DNA of 64,000 bases from Rotaria macrura (Eukaryota > Rotifera > Eurotatoria > Philodinida > Philodinidae), in the NCBI GenBank assembly GCA_900239685.1, contig OENT01000689.1:1-64000 (forward strand), read 5' to 3'. Each line of letters starts with the position of its first letter. The first letter of the stretch is position 1. Position numbers and translations under genes: made by a program. The notes below the pieces were generated by a model. The model saw nothing but the letters and a program-made list of their open reading frames with translations. It ran no database searches and was not told the DNA's origin. Shown here piece after piece: positions 11,231-24,600 of this stretch.

Positions 11231-13209
11231 TGGTGTCTGGAACTACTGCGAAGAGCTGGTTTCTAACAATCTAAGTGACGGCTATTTTACGTACATTGCG
11301 ACATCTGAAGTAGTGTAAGTGAACCTATAAAATTTGCATACAGTCGTGTACCCTTTTCCCCTAAATTAATTTTAGACCAGTTACTAGACATAATCAGATC
11401 AATAAGGAAAGGTCTGCAAACTGACCCCGGAAACATTGAATACTGATAATGGCTATATCTTTTGAACAATCTCTGTAACTGTTTCCTCAGTATATCACTG
11501 TATGTTGACAAAAATATTGGAGTGAGAAAAAGGTGGACAAGGAAACTATTAAACGTGGTAGGTTTCGATTGTAAATAAGGAATCAAGAGTTTTTTAATAC
11601 TTTCATGTTTCTCTTTTCGTCCTAATAAATACGAAAAAAATGATAACAGAAAAACCTCCAGACAACGTAAAAGCAACTTAACTATTGTTCCCGTATTACA
11701 TTTTTCTTTCAGTTTCATAATCATCACTTAAATGAGATTTACTTTTAATTCAAATACGTCTAGCCAGAATAATTTTTTCAAGACAATCCAAGCATGGTAC
11801 TTGTAACTTGTAGTGGTTACGTGGAAATACTACTGGTAGCATTCCAACTTCTGTCTGTAGCATATCAGGCTTTCTTTGTAGTGATCTGCGGATTTCGGTT
11901 TGAATACAAGTTGATCTTATTTAGATGCGATTATGAAGTATGTCGATGGATAGGAATGTGGGTCTCCTGTTCACTCTCAGTCAAGGCTATACATTCATGC
12001 ACACACCCTCAAATCTTGTAAATTATGTCCCACATTGTTTTAACAATTTTGTTGATTTATGTTTGAATCAATTAATAATTTAATGCTTTCTACATATAGT
12101 CATTTTATGGCTTCAATCTGTCGTTTTAACAGTATGTAAACTGTTCCAATGTGAGAAATCTTCAATCAATCTTTAAAACGGAGCGACAAAAAGGATACTC
12201 ATCATTACGTAAAAAAAATCTTCACCGACGCATACAGATGAGAAAACCGAGGCCTCTTGTGTAATAATAGCACTTTCAAAGATTTTATTTTGAAAATTAC
12301 GATTAATAACCATATAAATCCAAAAGTAGCTGATCATTTTTTTTTGACGTATATTATATTCATTTCCCCAGCAATAGGATGGATCTTTTTCTAATTTGAC
12401 TGTATTAAGCGATTGTATTAAGTGTTAAGTAAAACCGCTGCATAAATCATTTAATTAAGTCATATTAAAAGCGAAGGTCGACCCCATCGGTGGATATTGA
12501 TATTGGTATTAGTGCTGGTATTTTTACATCCCTACTAACGATAAAGTCACTAAAACCTTGCTCATTCCTCTTATTATACATTAAATTACAATGAATTTTA
12601 AGTAAATTAAGTGTCAAAGAGAAAAGCGTAATAGCTACTATTAAACAAAGTTAAAAGGACGACCCAAACCCAATGGTATTGCTGGGAAGTGGATGCAACT
12701 TACGAAAAAAAGACAGCAAATATACATTCTTCATTTTTAATTTCTTAAAGATAGAAGGAAGCATAAGTGACGAATTCGATTGGACGAAAATCGTTATTTT
12801 ACAAAAGCGTATCTTATGGTTGAATTACCAAGAGCCTGATTTCTAGAAAGTTTCGTTGTTGATTGATTCAATCTAATTATTGATGATATCCAGTTATCCA
12901 TTGAATAGCTAAGTGAGATTATTAATGACGTTCAATTATATAAAACGATGATTAGTCTCTTGTTGATTACATGAACGATGCAATCGAAGAGTGCATTTGA
13001 TTGAGTATTACAGGACATAAATGTGCAACAACGATTGAACTGATCTATCCAATACCTTACAAATCGCTTGAATCTATTTGTTTGGTTCAAATGAGAAACC
13101 AAATTATATTGTTTATATAGGTTAATTGAAAGGTATGGTCGATGATACTAAATCACTCAATCAATTTTTACAATCAAGTATTCGCCGTATTGAACATGAA
13201 TAAGCTATT
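11231..13209. other. Gene-free stretch
   Basis: A minus-strand open frame at 11287-11727 (146 codons, opening with GTG just after a stop) has hydrophobic stretches and a tail loosely like that of seven-helix receptors, but no firm motif. At 12517-12534 there is a hAT-like terminal word (reverse complement TAGGGATGTAAAAATACC). No other feature was seen. Confidence 0.35.
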
Positions 13210-14206
13210 CCCAGGTCGATCAAAACGGTATCGTTTACGATCCGAATACGCACGGAAAATGTTGTTAAAACGCAGTATTTACGGTAACAAACGGGATCAA
13301 TACGGTTCACTTTCGGGCCGTAACAGACCGTATTATCTGGCGCAGAAATACGCACCGTTTTCCATCCGTCTCGTAAACAGACCGTATATTGATAAAAAAC
13401 GATGCGTTACAGAGTGCCCATTAACGGACCGTTTTTGCAACGATAAATTATTCGAAATTAGCAATTACGGAGGTCAAGCGTTACGGCCGTCCTGTATCCG
13501 CAGAAAAAGTTTTGCGACAAAGACGCGACTTTCAAAAGGCATAGTATTTTAAAGCGAAGGAATAAGGCTGATATCAGTGCCCAGCCCGTTTTTTATCACT
13601 AACTTCACTCAGGTGTAGCGANGCCTACCTGGGTTTTCTTGCAAAGATCAGTTGGGATACCGTTCAGGGGTACTCTAGTGTGTAGTAACAAAGTTCCATC
13701 AATGTAAATTCCCGATGGAGAGACTAAGTTACATTGAAAGTTAACAAAAATTTAGCGTAAAAACTACAGCATGATATCCTCTCTGTCTTTACACATTCCT
13801 GCACAACTAAACTAAATATCACATAGAATGTGTAAGGACAACATAGAACGATTACGGCCCGTAAACCGAATGATTACACCCCGCTTTCTTAGTAGTCTGA
13901 AGAACCCCTTTAATTAGCACTTTGGTGCTTTGGTATCCCGAGTCGCTTGCGTTCTTCATTCCCGTATGCGAGAAAGTACATTAATACTTTGGAGAAATTT
14001 TTGGCGAAAAGGTCAGAAAATAGACCGTATGCGTTCTGGTTTACGTAACGTTCAGCGCTCTTCGGTAACTGCTCCGTAAGCGTTCCGTAACTTATACGTT
14101 TGTATTCCGTAAACCGATGCTCGTAATCGAAATTCTACGGAATGCCGTAAACATGCCGTTTGGTATTCGTTCACCGCCGTATACGGACCGTTCTGTACGA
14201 CCTGGG
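13210..14206. repeat. Complete 997-base TIR element with CCGTA/ACGG subterminal arrays
   Basis: It begins CCCAGGTCGATCAAAACGGT and ends ACCGTTCTGTACGACCTGGG, which are near-exact inverted terminal repeats of about 20 bases. Both ends (about 13210-13530 and 13850-14206) are packed with CCGTA and ACGG words. The middle (about 13560-13850) is ordinary AT-rich sequence with one N. Dense subterminal repeats are typical transposase-binding arrays in DNA transposons. The flanks could carry a short TAT duplication, but this is unsure. No transposase is encoded, so it is non-autonomous; superfamily unknown. Confidence 0.7.
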
Positions 14207-17200
14207 TTATCAATCTTATTGGTGGCCTTTCATATTTTCCTAATGATAAAATAAATAACCAAGAAACAACATTTATATGTAGCATACTTATTGACAGATA
14301 TATTTATTGAAATGAAAGATGATGCTAAAATAGAGATGACATCACTGTTTCGAGAACAATATGTATAACAATAAAGACGCATTACATTTTATTAATCAGT
14401 TTACATAGAAAGCTATTGTTCATTCAGTGTAAAGCATACGAAATCTTTCGATCATCCACTGAACTACCAATTGTCTAGTGTGATGAATACTGAACCTTTT
14501 TTGTCCAATAGAATCATCACAAGTTCAGCAATACGTTTACAAAGACAAAAGAAACAGTACAGAACTCACATGAAGCTTTGCTCCAAGTTTTGAATTTTAC
14601 CTAGGAAACAAGATTTTTACGGAACTAAATATCGTTCCACGAAAACATGCCAAACTTTTGAGATTCCGTAGAAAACCTATTTTTCTAGAGTGAGTAATAT
14701 TTGATGCAATCAATATTCACTAAAAGCCTTCTAAATTATTTTCTACGAGAAACCATTAAAACGCTGTGCGTGCTTCTCTAGTAAAACCAGAAATATAAAT
14801 AGGATAGACCAACTACTCGGTTCAAGATCAACAACCGATCCCAATCCGATACCTCAAATCTGCATTCACACCCTTTCATATTTTCTTCGTTTTTTGTATG
14901 GAAATCTAGATGGCTTAGGTTCTCTCTAAAGAAAAAGGTGTCAAAATAAACCTTGCTTCAGTTATCAACATGTTTACTATAACGAGAAAAGGTTTAACCG
15001 GCAAGTTTGGAAAGTTGTGGAGTTCTATACTTGCTGACTAGAACTTTAAAAAAAGTTTCAGGCAGCTATACTCAAATCCAGAACCTTAAAAAGTTCAGGA
15101 CCTTTGGTAAAACCTTGAAGGGTTTAGTATGACACATATTTTTAATGTTTAATATATGCCGAATCGGCTTCTAGTTCACGTAATTCAACAACATAGATCA
15201 ATCATCAGATGATAGCATACGTCATCAACATATTATTCGACTCTACAAATATGATTCGTAGTCATGTAGTTAACATCCATACGTAACGACATTACTCATA
15301 TTTGAAATTAAAAATCAATTACTTTTTATTTATTATTGACATTCCTATTTATAAACTGTACTTTTTATCTGATCACTCATACTGATGTATCTCACTTTTT
15401 TTGTTGTATCTACCTATTTGTATCGCATATAGTTACATAGTCAAAATATCTACTAGTACAGTAGGTTATTCTCTTTCAATCACATGTAGTTGTACAACTT
15501 AATAAAGAATATGCCTGCTAAACCAGATTTCCCTAGTCTTTATCCAAGATTTCGAATAAATAAAGTTTACAGAAGTCGATATTCGTGATATGAGTATTGA
15601 ACACTCAGGAAGATAATGGAATCAACTTGTTTTACGTATTATGTTTATTGAAATTAGGACTAAGAGACTGGTACACTCATTTTTTCCATAATATTCGAAG
15701 AAGGGTTTCATTGTTATTTGAATACATTTATATGAATAGGAATAGGTGAGAGGGATAATGTAATCATCATCAAAATAAGTTTAAGATTATTCACATTATT
15801 ATGAGCTTCTGCAAATATTGAAAAATTTATGTCTATTTCTTAATCAATATTCCTATCAAAGGAAAAAGTAGTTTTCATCAAAGAGAAAATGCCATCAGCA
15901 GTTTATGTGTGAGCTACTGAATTTTCGTGGAACTCGTATGTATTTTCGAAAAAAACAGATGATGTTTGTTTCAAAACGAAGTTTTGCAGTTCCGTAGCTA
16001 CCTTCCCTCTTGGCTACATACATCTTAGCTTCCCTACTCACCCATCCGAACCCGTTTTAGAAGACTTAGGAATCTCGATGTCCATTACTAATGTCACACA
16101 CATAGAGCAAGAAAAATATACGGAACAGCTGATTTCGCCATCTTATTCAACTTTTATTATAATAAAACTGAAAAGGAGAATTTCGATATGAAGTAATAAT
16201 GGGTGAAAAGCAACAATTGAAATAAAAAATGACGTGTCTATCTGTTCAAATAATGCCAAAGCGATTTTTTTTGAAACATCGAAAGCGATTTCTCTTCATA
16301 GTGTATATTGTAATTATTTTTTCATCTTGAAGATTAGTGTATCGTTGTACATGCGGTCTTACAATTCTTCGACGTTCTATTCATATTTCAACGAATAATA
16401 AATTCCGACGTTGATATCTAAGAAAGATACCATCGTTTGTTTAATATGCACTGAAAAGTGATTTCCTTTTGTTTTCTAATACGAAGTGGTCGAGCAGAAA
16501 TGTAGTCTAGAACTAATTGTCCCTCGTTGAGCGAAAAAAATCCACACTATTGTCTAACTATGATTGATTCATCGTTCATGCATTACATTTTGATCGCCAG
16601 AAAGTCACTGGTGGTTAAGATTCTTTTCTGTCTTCAGTGGTTCACTTGTGAGAACAACAACTTCAAACATGTAAAGTGTTCTGAGAATTCATATTTATAT
16701 TTCAGCTGGTTCCCAAATTCTTCGCAGTCACCAAGAAAAATTCTCATTTCATAGAGATACTTTGTTTTTTCTCTCTCCTGTTTCTGAAAGAACAAAAATA
16801 TCCAGACATTTTTTTTCTTTTAAATCTGTTAGTTCGAATTGAGAACTAAAATGAATTATACTTGCTTTCAATTGACTTAGTTATTGTTTTATTGTGTTTT
16901 TAATAACTTAACAATTTTCCTACGGCCTTCTTTCTTTACAATTACTTATACTTTCTCACTTATATCTTTTGCATTTCTAAGAGATTATCGATACTACTTA
17001 GATATACATTGACTCGAATGAACTGACAAGTGACCAATCCAGCACAGGAACTGGTGGGTACCTATAAGTAGTGCTATGTATTTTTCATCAAATGAATGTA
17101 CATCTGACGAGAGAGAACTTTTCGAGTTTCTGAGAATCTTTTCGATTAGTAACATGATGATATGGCAGACTGTAACTACGAGGGAAATACACTAACATTG

Positions 17201-18659
17201 GTTCAGGCTACAATTGTTTTGAGCAAGGGTCTTATGAATTTTTTAAGTAATAGAAACAAGTTCAAAATTTGTTTCTCAAGCTTAGTTCTCTCGAACAAAA
17301 ACAGACGTATTATCTTGAAATATCTATTGTGTCTATTCTACGTAGGATGGTCTTGTTTATTTGCAAGTTCCAAATTTTCATGATTCTCTGTTCAATTAAC
17401 TAAGTAATTTCCCTTCTAATATTCCGAGAAATTGTTTTTTCTTTTCCCTATATTATCTATACTGTCGAAGTTATGTGATAACCATCAGAGCAACTGACAA
17501 AGGATGATTACGAATGTTTATACAATCCTAAAATGCATCTAAACACACACGCACACTCTCGCTACCATCACATAAGCATTCAACTCAGACTGACATAAAT
17601 AGTGACCGAACGATAAGTTTTTTTTCACGTAGATTTTGATATAATTTAAGTAGGCAAAGCCAAAACATGGATTGTAGTATATTTTAGTCGTCAATCTAAA
17701 AGTAATCTATGGTAACAATTTTGATGAGTTTCTTGTGTAAGAAGACTTCTTTTTTAAAAATCTATCTGCTGTCCACATCCCAATAAATAGAGGTGAAAGA
17801 AATACGATTATTCCACGATTGTTCTTCGACTAGCTAATTTCAATCAGAAGTCATGAGCACGCTGGATGGTACACTATGGGTTGATTGAATACACATGATA
17901 TAAGAAAAATGTTGGTAAAATGTGTATGTGCGTTTCTGAAATCAACATTGGCTATCTTTGTAGATAACACAAAACAAAAATTAACATCCTTGTAAAACAT
18001 GGCAAAGAAAAAAATTCACGGTAAAGGGTTTTCAACATTTGTGAACATTGAAACATGCATTAATTGCTTTTGTGTGTGTGGTTGTGGAATATACTTCTGA
18101 CGCCATCTCGATCTTTCATATCGAACTCTATAATGTCGCCAGTTACTGGTTAATAGACCATTTTTCTTTTTTTCTTCTTCTTCTCGTTGTACAATATATG
18201 ATTCATTCTAGTGAGACTTCCGCTTAGTTTGAATGGCTGGTTGAGTATTTACCTCAACTAACTATAGGATTTAATTTATACGTTCATTAAAATAATATTA
18301 TTTTCTCTTAAAATAAAAACAGAAACGAAAACATAATCTTCGTTTACATTTTTAAATTATAAATAATAAATAATGGGGAAAAAAGAAAACATAATTTCAT
18401 CTTATATAAGCAATATCTCATTCTGTTCTGACTAAACTGTTATGTTCTTATTTACCTTAGTGTCGAAATATTTCTACATATGTAAAATATTCAGCTATTT
18501 TTTGTTTTTTTTCAACAAATGACTCATGTGTTGTTTGTTGCACATGCTATTTTTTATTTTCTGATCTTCTTCTAGTTACTCCTTCATTTGGTGTCCACAT
18601 TCGTCAATTGGTTTATATTTATATAGATACATATATTTATTTTTTGTCTTTACTTTTCA
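14207..18659. other. Gene-free stretch upstream of the USP gene
   Basis: About 4.4 kb of AT-rich sequence. Short open frames here show no domain, and their frames break every few dozen codons. The USP promoter must lie at its right end, but no clear TATA box or initiator could be chosen in so AT-rich a background. Confidence 0.45.
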
Positions 18660-21600
18660 ATGACGGCTAAAGAAGATTTAGTCGAACCTATTATGGGTAA
18701 TGATCAACAAACAACATCAGATACCAACGATCAACAACAAACGCCACCTGATTATCAAACTTCAATAAGAATTGAGAATGATCCAGATGATGTCGAAGAT
18801 GAGTGTGGTAAAAAGAAAAACTTTAAAGATTGATCAACCCTTAATTCACTTTCTGTTTCTGTTTCTTTCCCGTTAAGTATTTGATGAAAACGGTGAACCA
18901 AAATTTCCAATTGACGATTTAGTAAAACTTGATGAACAAGTTAATCGAATACGATGGGTGATACCCGTTTTACCTGATGGTGAATTGATTAAATGTTTAC
19001 GAGCAACAGTTCGTCTCGCCAGAGAAAGTATGAGTTCGAAATACATAGAAAAATAAACATGATGTCATATGTTGTAGAAGTTGATACGAAAAGTGAACCA
19101 TGTCAACGATTTATTCGTGATGGCCTTGTCATTTCATTTACGAAAATACTCGGCGATGAAGCTGTACTTTCATGGAAACATGACATATATGTATGTGAAT
19201 GAAACTTTAAACAATAAAACTGATGAGAAAATAACAATTTTTCCTTTCTCTATAGGTTTCTATCTATAAAAATACAATGAAATGTCTTGAATTATGTGTA
19301 TTGAAAATTGATGAAGATTGTTTTCCACTACTTGATATTCTTAGTTTTATTATGAATCCTGTAGCACGGTAAGAAACTGCAATACAACAAGATTAACTGT
19401 TTTATCTTCCGTTTAATAGATTTCATCAAGCTAATTTAACTCGTGCCTGTGCATATCATCTAAAGAATGAAAGTGAACCGTTTGCTTCGATGCTGGAATA
19501 TCGTTTTCCGCAAAGAGTATGTTAAACAATTTGAAGTTCTTTAATAAGCGAAATTAGGAGTGGGTCAGAAATAATGGTACTCTCATTATTTTCTGATTAT
19601 TTGTTCTAATTTTTATTCGAACTGAACTTTTCACCATTCAATTCTCTACGAAACCCTGTATAAAAGGATTTCGATGAACTATATAACGACTAAGTTTTAA
19701 AACGAAAGAAAAATCGTCTGAAAATTTTTAACTTTCAAGTTCAAAATGCATTAACATTTGGAGTATGTTTTGATAATTTATATATGCAGTCATAAATTAC
19801 GAGAGAAACATTGTCTGGTATTCTCAAATACCCTCTTTCTGATATCTTTGAAAAATATTTCTATGAAAGTTGTATTTGCCTATGAAATCGATATTTTGCC
19901 AAAAACTCCTCCAAAACGCTTTAATTTTAGTTTTCAAGAAAACCTATCGAGAAAGAATCTTTGCATAACTCAAACGAGTGTACAGTGATGTAGCGGAGTA
20001 TGTTAGCCTTCGAAGAAAAACAAATCGTCAAAGAATAATGTTTTTTTTTGTTGAATGGCATGCACGAAAGTGCATGCATAAAAAACATGAAATGAAAGTT
20101 GAGTTTTTTCGTTTAAGGGAAAACATTGAACTTGAAGTTTTTATTCATTTTTCGATCAAAGAAAAATTTCAAATGGATGAATCTTGTCCAGAATTTAATG
20201 CTCTGTAACATGGTTAACTTACCTTTTTTTGTAGCTGCCCACATGGGAGTTACGTTGTAGAAAAAACGAGTTTTGAGCTTGAAAGTTAAAGATTTTCAGA
20301 CGATTTTTCTTTCGTTTTAAAACTTAGTCGTTATATAGTTCATCGAAATCTAGTATACAGGGTTTTGTAGAGAATTGAATCCAAAATATTATGTGGAAAA
20401 GTTCAGTTCGAATCGATAAAAAATAGAACAAATAATGTGAAAATAATAAGAGTATCATTGTTTCTGGCCCAACCCTTAGTTTTAATAAAACTATTTGAAT
20501 ACATCAAGAAAAATAAATAATAGTAAAAGTCAAAACTAAAACGATGTTATTTGATTCATCTACTTGAGTCTTCAACTTTAATTGAAAACTATCCTCCATC
20601 GTTTGAATAAAGTCTTACAATTATTGTTTGAGTAATAGAGAGTTTGACGTTCTTGTTTCACACTCTGCAATCTGATTGAAATGAATTTTTCTGTCTAATT
20701 AATTAGACTCGACAAATAGGTATGGATTGATTTTCTTCTCCCTTTAAATAATGTTCTAGTCAATTTTGAAAAGATTTTTTACTCAGATAAGAGAACATTG
20801 GTTGTTTATAATTTCCTAGGAAGAAGAATCTGAGAATCCTAGGCTCATGGCAATGTTTCTTCTATCAGTTGAGATCTATCTATCGTGATAATTTCAGTGT
20901 TGTCGTTGTGAAGACCAGACAAGAAAAAGTGCTCTTGAAATTCAGCTTAAATTGTATGTAATTTTAATTTCACATGAAAATAGAGACATCTCAAGGTTTA
21001 TTAGTATATGAATAGAAAAACTATCTAGCTTAATGAATAAGTCTATTGACGATGATCTATTGTAGATTTTCAAGTTTGAGTATTTTGACAAAACCTGATG
21101 GTAAGACTTCTTTTGTTCATTTATTGAATTTCAAAATGAACTTGATGATTGTAACGAACGACTATTTTATCGATAGTGCCATTTATCATAATTGTATGGA
21201 TCGATTTTTCAGGAAATACTAATAGCAGTTGGAAAATTCAACGAAATTCTTAAAATTCAAATCTAGAGGTTTGCATAGTCCCAAATTTTATCAAGAAATA
21301 TCGATTTTCAGTATAGGGAGTGTCACGTGAATAGGTACCGTCCCGTTTCGTCGACCACTATTCTCTTCCTATCATATACCGCAATATTATAATTAAGTGT
21401 TTGGTCGGCAAGTTAAGGTTCAAATAATAAATCTCAAAATGAATATCCAGTGTTTTTAAATTTAAAAGTCACCTGATCTGTGGTTTAGTGGATAAAAATC
21501 AAAATTCACTTCAACAATTTTTCGATAATCGCTTTATTTATTTTACGACGCATTCGTCATATAAGATGCAGATCGTCTTATGAAAAATAGTTCGATCTGT

Positions 21601-24600
21601 CAAAGTCACTTTGATACACACACGTTTTTGATTGGATAAAATGTTTACAGAATGTCAGTTCAGTTTTTCTATTTTTTAATCTGAAAATCGTTCTGGGGGA
21701 AACGTAACTATTACTGAGAAAAATCTAAAATACCTTAATAAATGATGAAACTGTTTTCTCGACTGTCACACTGTCCTCAGCAACACTTATGTTTCACTCA
21801 GTCCAATTTTCAGATTAATAAATAGAACAAATCAACGGACATTCTGTAAACAATTTATCCAATCAAACTTGTGTTTATGTCGCAGGAGAAATTAAAATTC
21901 AGTAGAATTTAAAATTCTCCTAGTAGAAATTACAATTTTAATTTCTACGAGTAGAAATTACAATTGTAATTTCTACTAGGAGAATTTTAAATTCTACTGA
22001 ATTTTAATTTCTTCTGCGACATGTATATTAAAATGAATCTTGATTTTTATTCACTAAACCATAGATTAGGTGACTTTTAACTTTAAAAAAAACTGGATAT
22101 TCATCTTGAGATTTATTAACTGAACCGTAATTTGTCGACCAAACGCTTAATTATAATATTGCGGTATATGATAGGAAGAAAATAGTTGTCGACGAAGTAG
22201 GGAAAAACTTTCTTTCGACCAACCAAAATATTGCTCTAATTGGTCTTAATTAGTTGACTGTACGGGACTGAATCACATGAATAATATACATGGAAGTTCT
22301 TATTCGTGGCATACAAAAAAACTGATTTATCATAATTTAAGAAAAGGCTAGCAAGTTAACAAGATCAGTCTTTTAGATATGCTATGTCGTATGTATAGAT
22401 CTTCCAATTAGTGAACATAATTCGAAAAGAAGAGAAGAAAAAAATGTCGTTTTACATTTCACGAAATACTACTAGATACGAAACTTCGGGCGCAGTAAGC
22501 GTAATGTTCGCAGAATCAAAATGTGAAAGACAATTTAACTACTATCGTCATTCAGAGATCACTTGATTTCAACTGTTAGTTGAAACACAAAGAACAAGGT
22601 CGAAATAGATTGTGATCATTGAAAATGCCGTTAAAATTTTTCAGGCATGCTGTTTGTCAATGCACTTGTAAATAATAGTCTTCTATCCTCAAATTATCTC
22701 AAAATTTCAAAACATTCAGATAAAATCGTAATCAATATTACATGGCATCACTTCTTGATTTTTTGTTTAATACTTTAAAGCAACTCTTAAGTCAAGGAAG
22801 ATTTCTCAGCACTTGTTCATTTGAGATTTAATGTATCTATTGTATTATTTTAGGGTTGGCTTGTTGATTTTATAAATAAATTTGGGGATTTAGGTGGTTT
22901 TGATAAAATTCTCACACGTTTTACTTCAACTGAAACAAAATTAACAATATCAGTCGTTATTGCATTACTGAAACCCTGGGGTCTCTGCTACGAATATTTA
23001 ACACAATCAACAGTAAACAAATATTTTGCACCAATTATTGTAAGAATATTCTATTGTAATTCAAGTATCACGAAACATTGTGTTATTTTTCTTTAGGAAC
23101 TTGTTCCACAATATCTAAATCAATTAGCAGAAAATGATTTTAAAATAGAAGCAAAAACTGAATCCAAAAGCGATACTCTATCAGCAGTCATAAAATGGCT
23201 CCGTCATCTTGCATTACGCTTATCAGATAACGATAAAGCGTGTCGAGATCTAGATGAACTTCGTCTTAAGATGATTTTAAGGTAAGAAATCTTATCTAAA
23301 ACTTCAAGATTCAGAAAATAAAACAGTCTCCGTTTAAACTTTTGACAAATGTATAATAGAGTCATTTCACAAAATACGTTAACGTCTTTATCGTTTGCAA
23401 CTAAATTTTATTCATATTCTTCATCGAATACACGCATGTTTTTTGTTTTTATCCATAGACTTCTTGAAACGAATTCATTCAGCGGTAAAATGAATGCACT
23501 TAGTGAAGTTAATAAACTTCTTCTAAGCCTTAGTCCAATGCATCGTCCAATATTGAGGCGTTCCGATGATAATGAAGGTTTAACACCAGAAAAGTTCATT
23601 GTATGTAAAAAAATAAATCATAAAAAATGTTTTATGCTGTTGATCTTTATTTTCGACAGCAATGGATTCAAGAACATCAAATTCTCGATGTTGTCTTACG
23701 TGATTGTCTTCATCAACCGCAATATGTTGAAAAATTAGAACAAATTCTTCGTTTCATGATAAAAGGACAAGCATTAAGTCGCGACGATCTAGCTAAAATT
23801 TGGAATGCATCATGTGGCAAGCATGAAGCTATTGAAAAAAATGTTCATGATTTACTTGCAAAATTAGCTTGGGATTTTTCACCAGAACAATTAGAGCAAT
23901 TATTTGATTGTTTTCGAGTAAAATCTATCTATCTATCTATCTATCTCTATACATACGCTAAATGATAATACATTTATATCTATAGGAAAGTTGGACAAAA
24001 GCTAGTAAAAAACAACGAGAAAAACTTCTTGAACTTATTCGTCGACTAGCTGAAGATGATAAAGAAGGTCTTATGGCTAATAAAGTAATAGGAAAACGAA
24101 ATTTCTCCGTATAAAATCAATTTTAATTGTTTCTCTTTTGCTTTTATTAAAATAGGTTTTAGAATTATTATGGAATATTTCACATGATAAACACTTCCCA
24201 AATGAAATTATTGATCAAGCCTTAGCAGCTCATTTAAAAATTCTTGATTACAGTTGTCTACCAGTAAGATTACATTGCCATCTGTAGATAGATAGTGCGT
24301 CGTTATTGAATTCAAATCTAACGACGATTTAGTTCTAGAAAATCCCGTTTTCTTTTTGAAATTTTGAAGCATTCGACTAAATATTAGAAAAAACAAGGAA
24401 GTCAAAGAGCTTCATTCTATGTTGATATCCTCTTGAGAATGCAAACTTTTGCATACCCATCGAAGACTTTCACTAAACTAATTAGTACGTTTGTATGTGT
24501 AGAATCTCTCATTAAATTTTAATTGACACGAGACGAATATACATGAGAAGACGTTTTTGCAAATGATTCATTTTAGCGTTACGATGAACTTTAATACATT

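Noticed and set aside
13142..13552. 136-codon Arg/Lys/Tyr-rich open frame
   Set aside because: It follows the CCGTA/ACGG subterminal array of the TIR element; the composition comes from the repeat words.
19758..20208. Two 76-codon frames inside the intron 5 MITE considered as a transposase remnant
   Set aside because: No DDE/D motif or DNA-binding pattern, and the element is too short for an autonomous Tc1/mariner.
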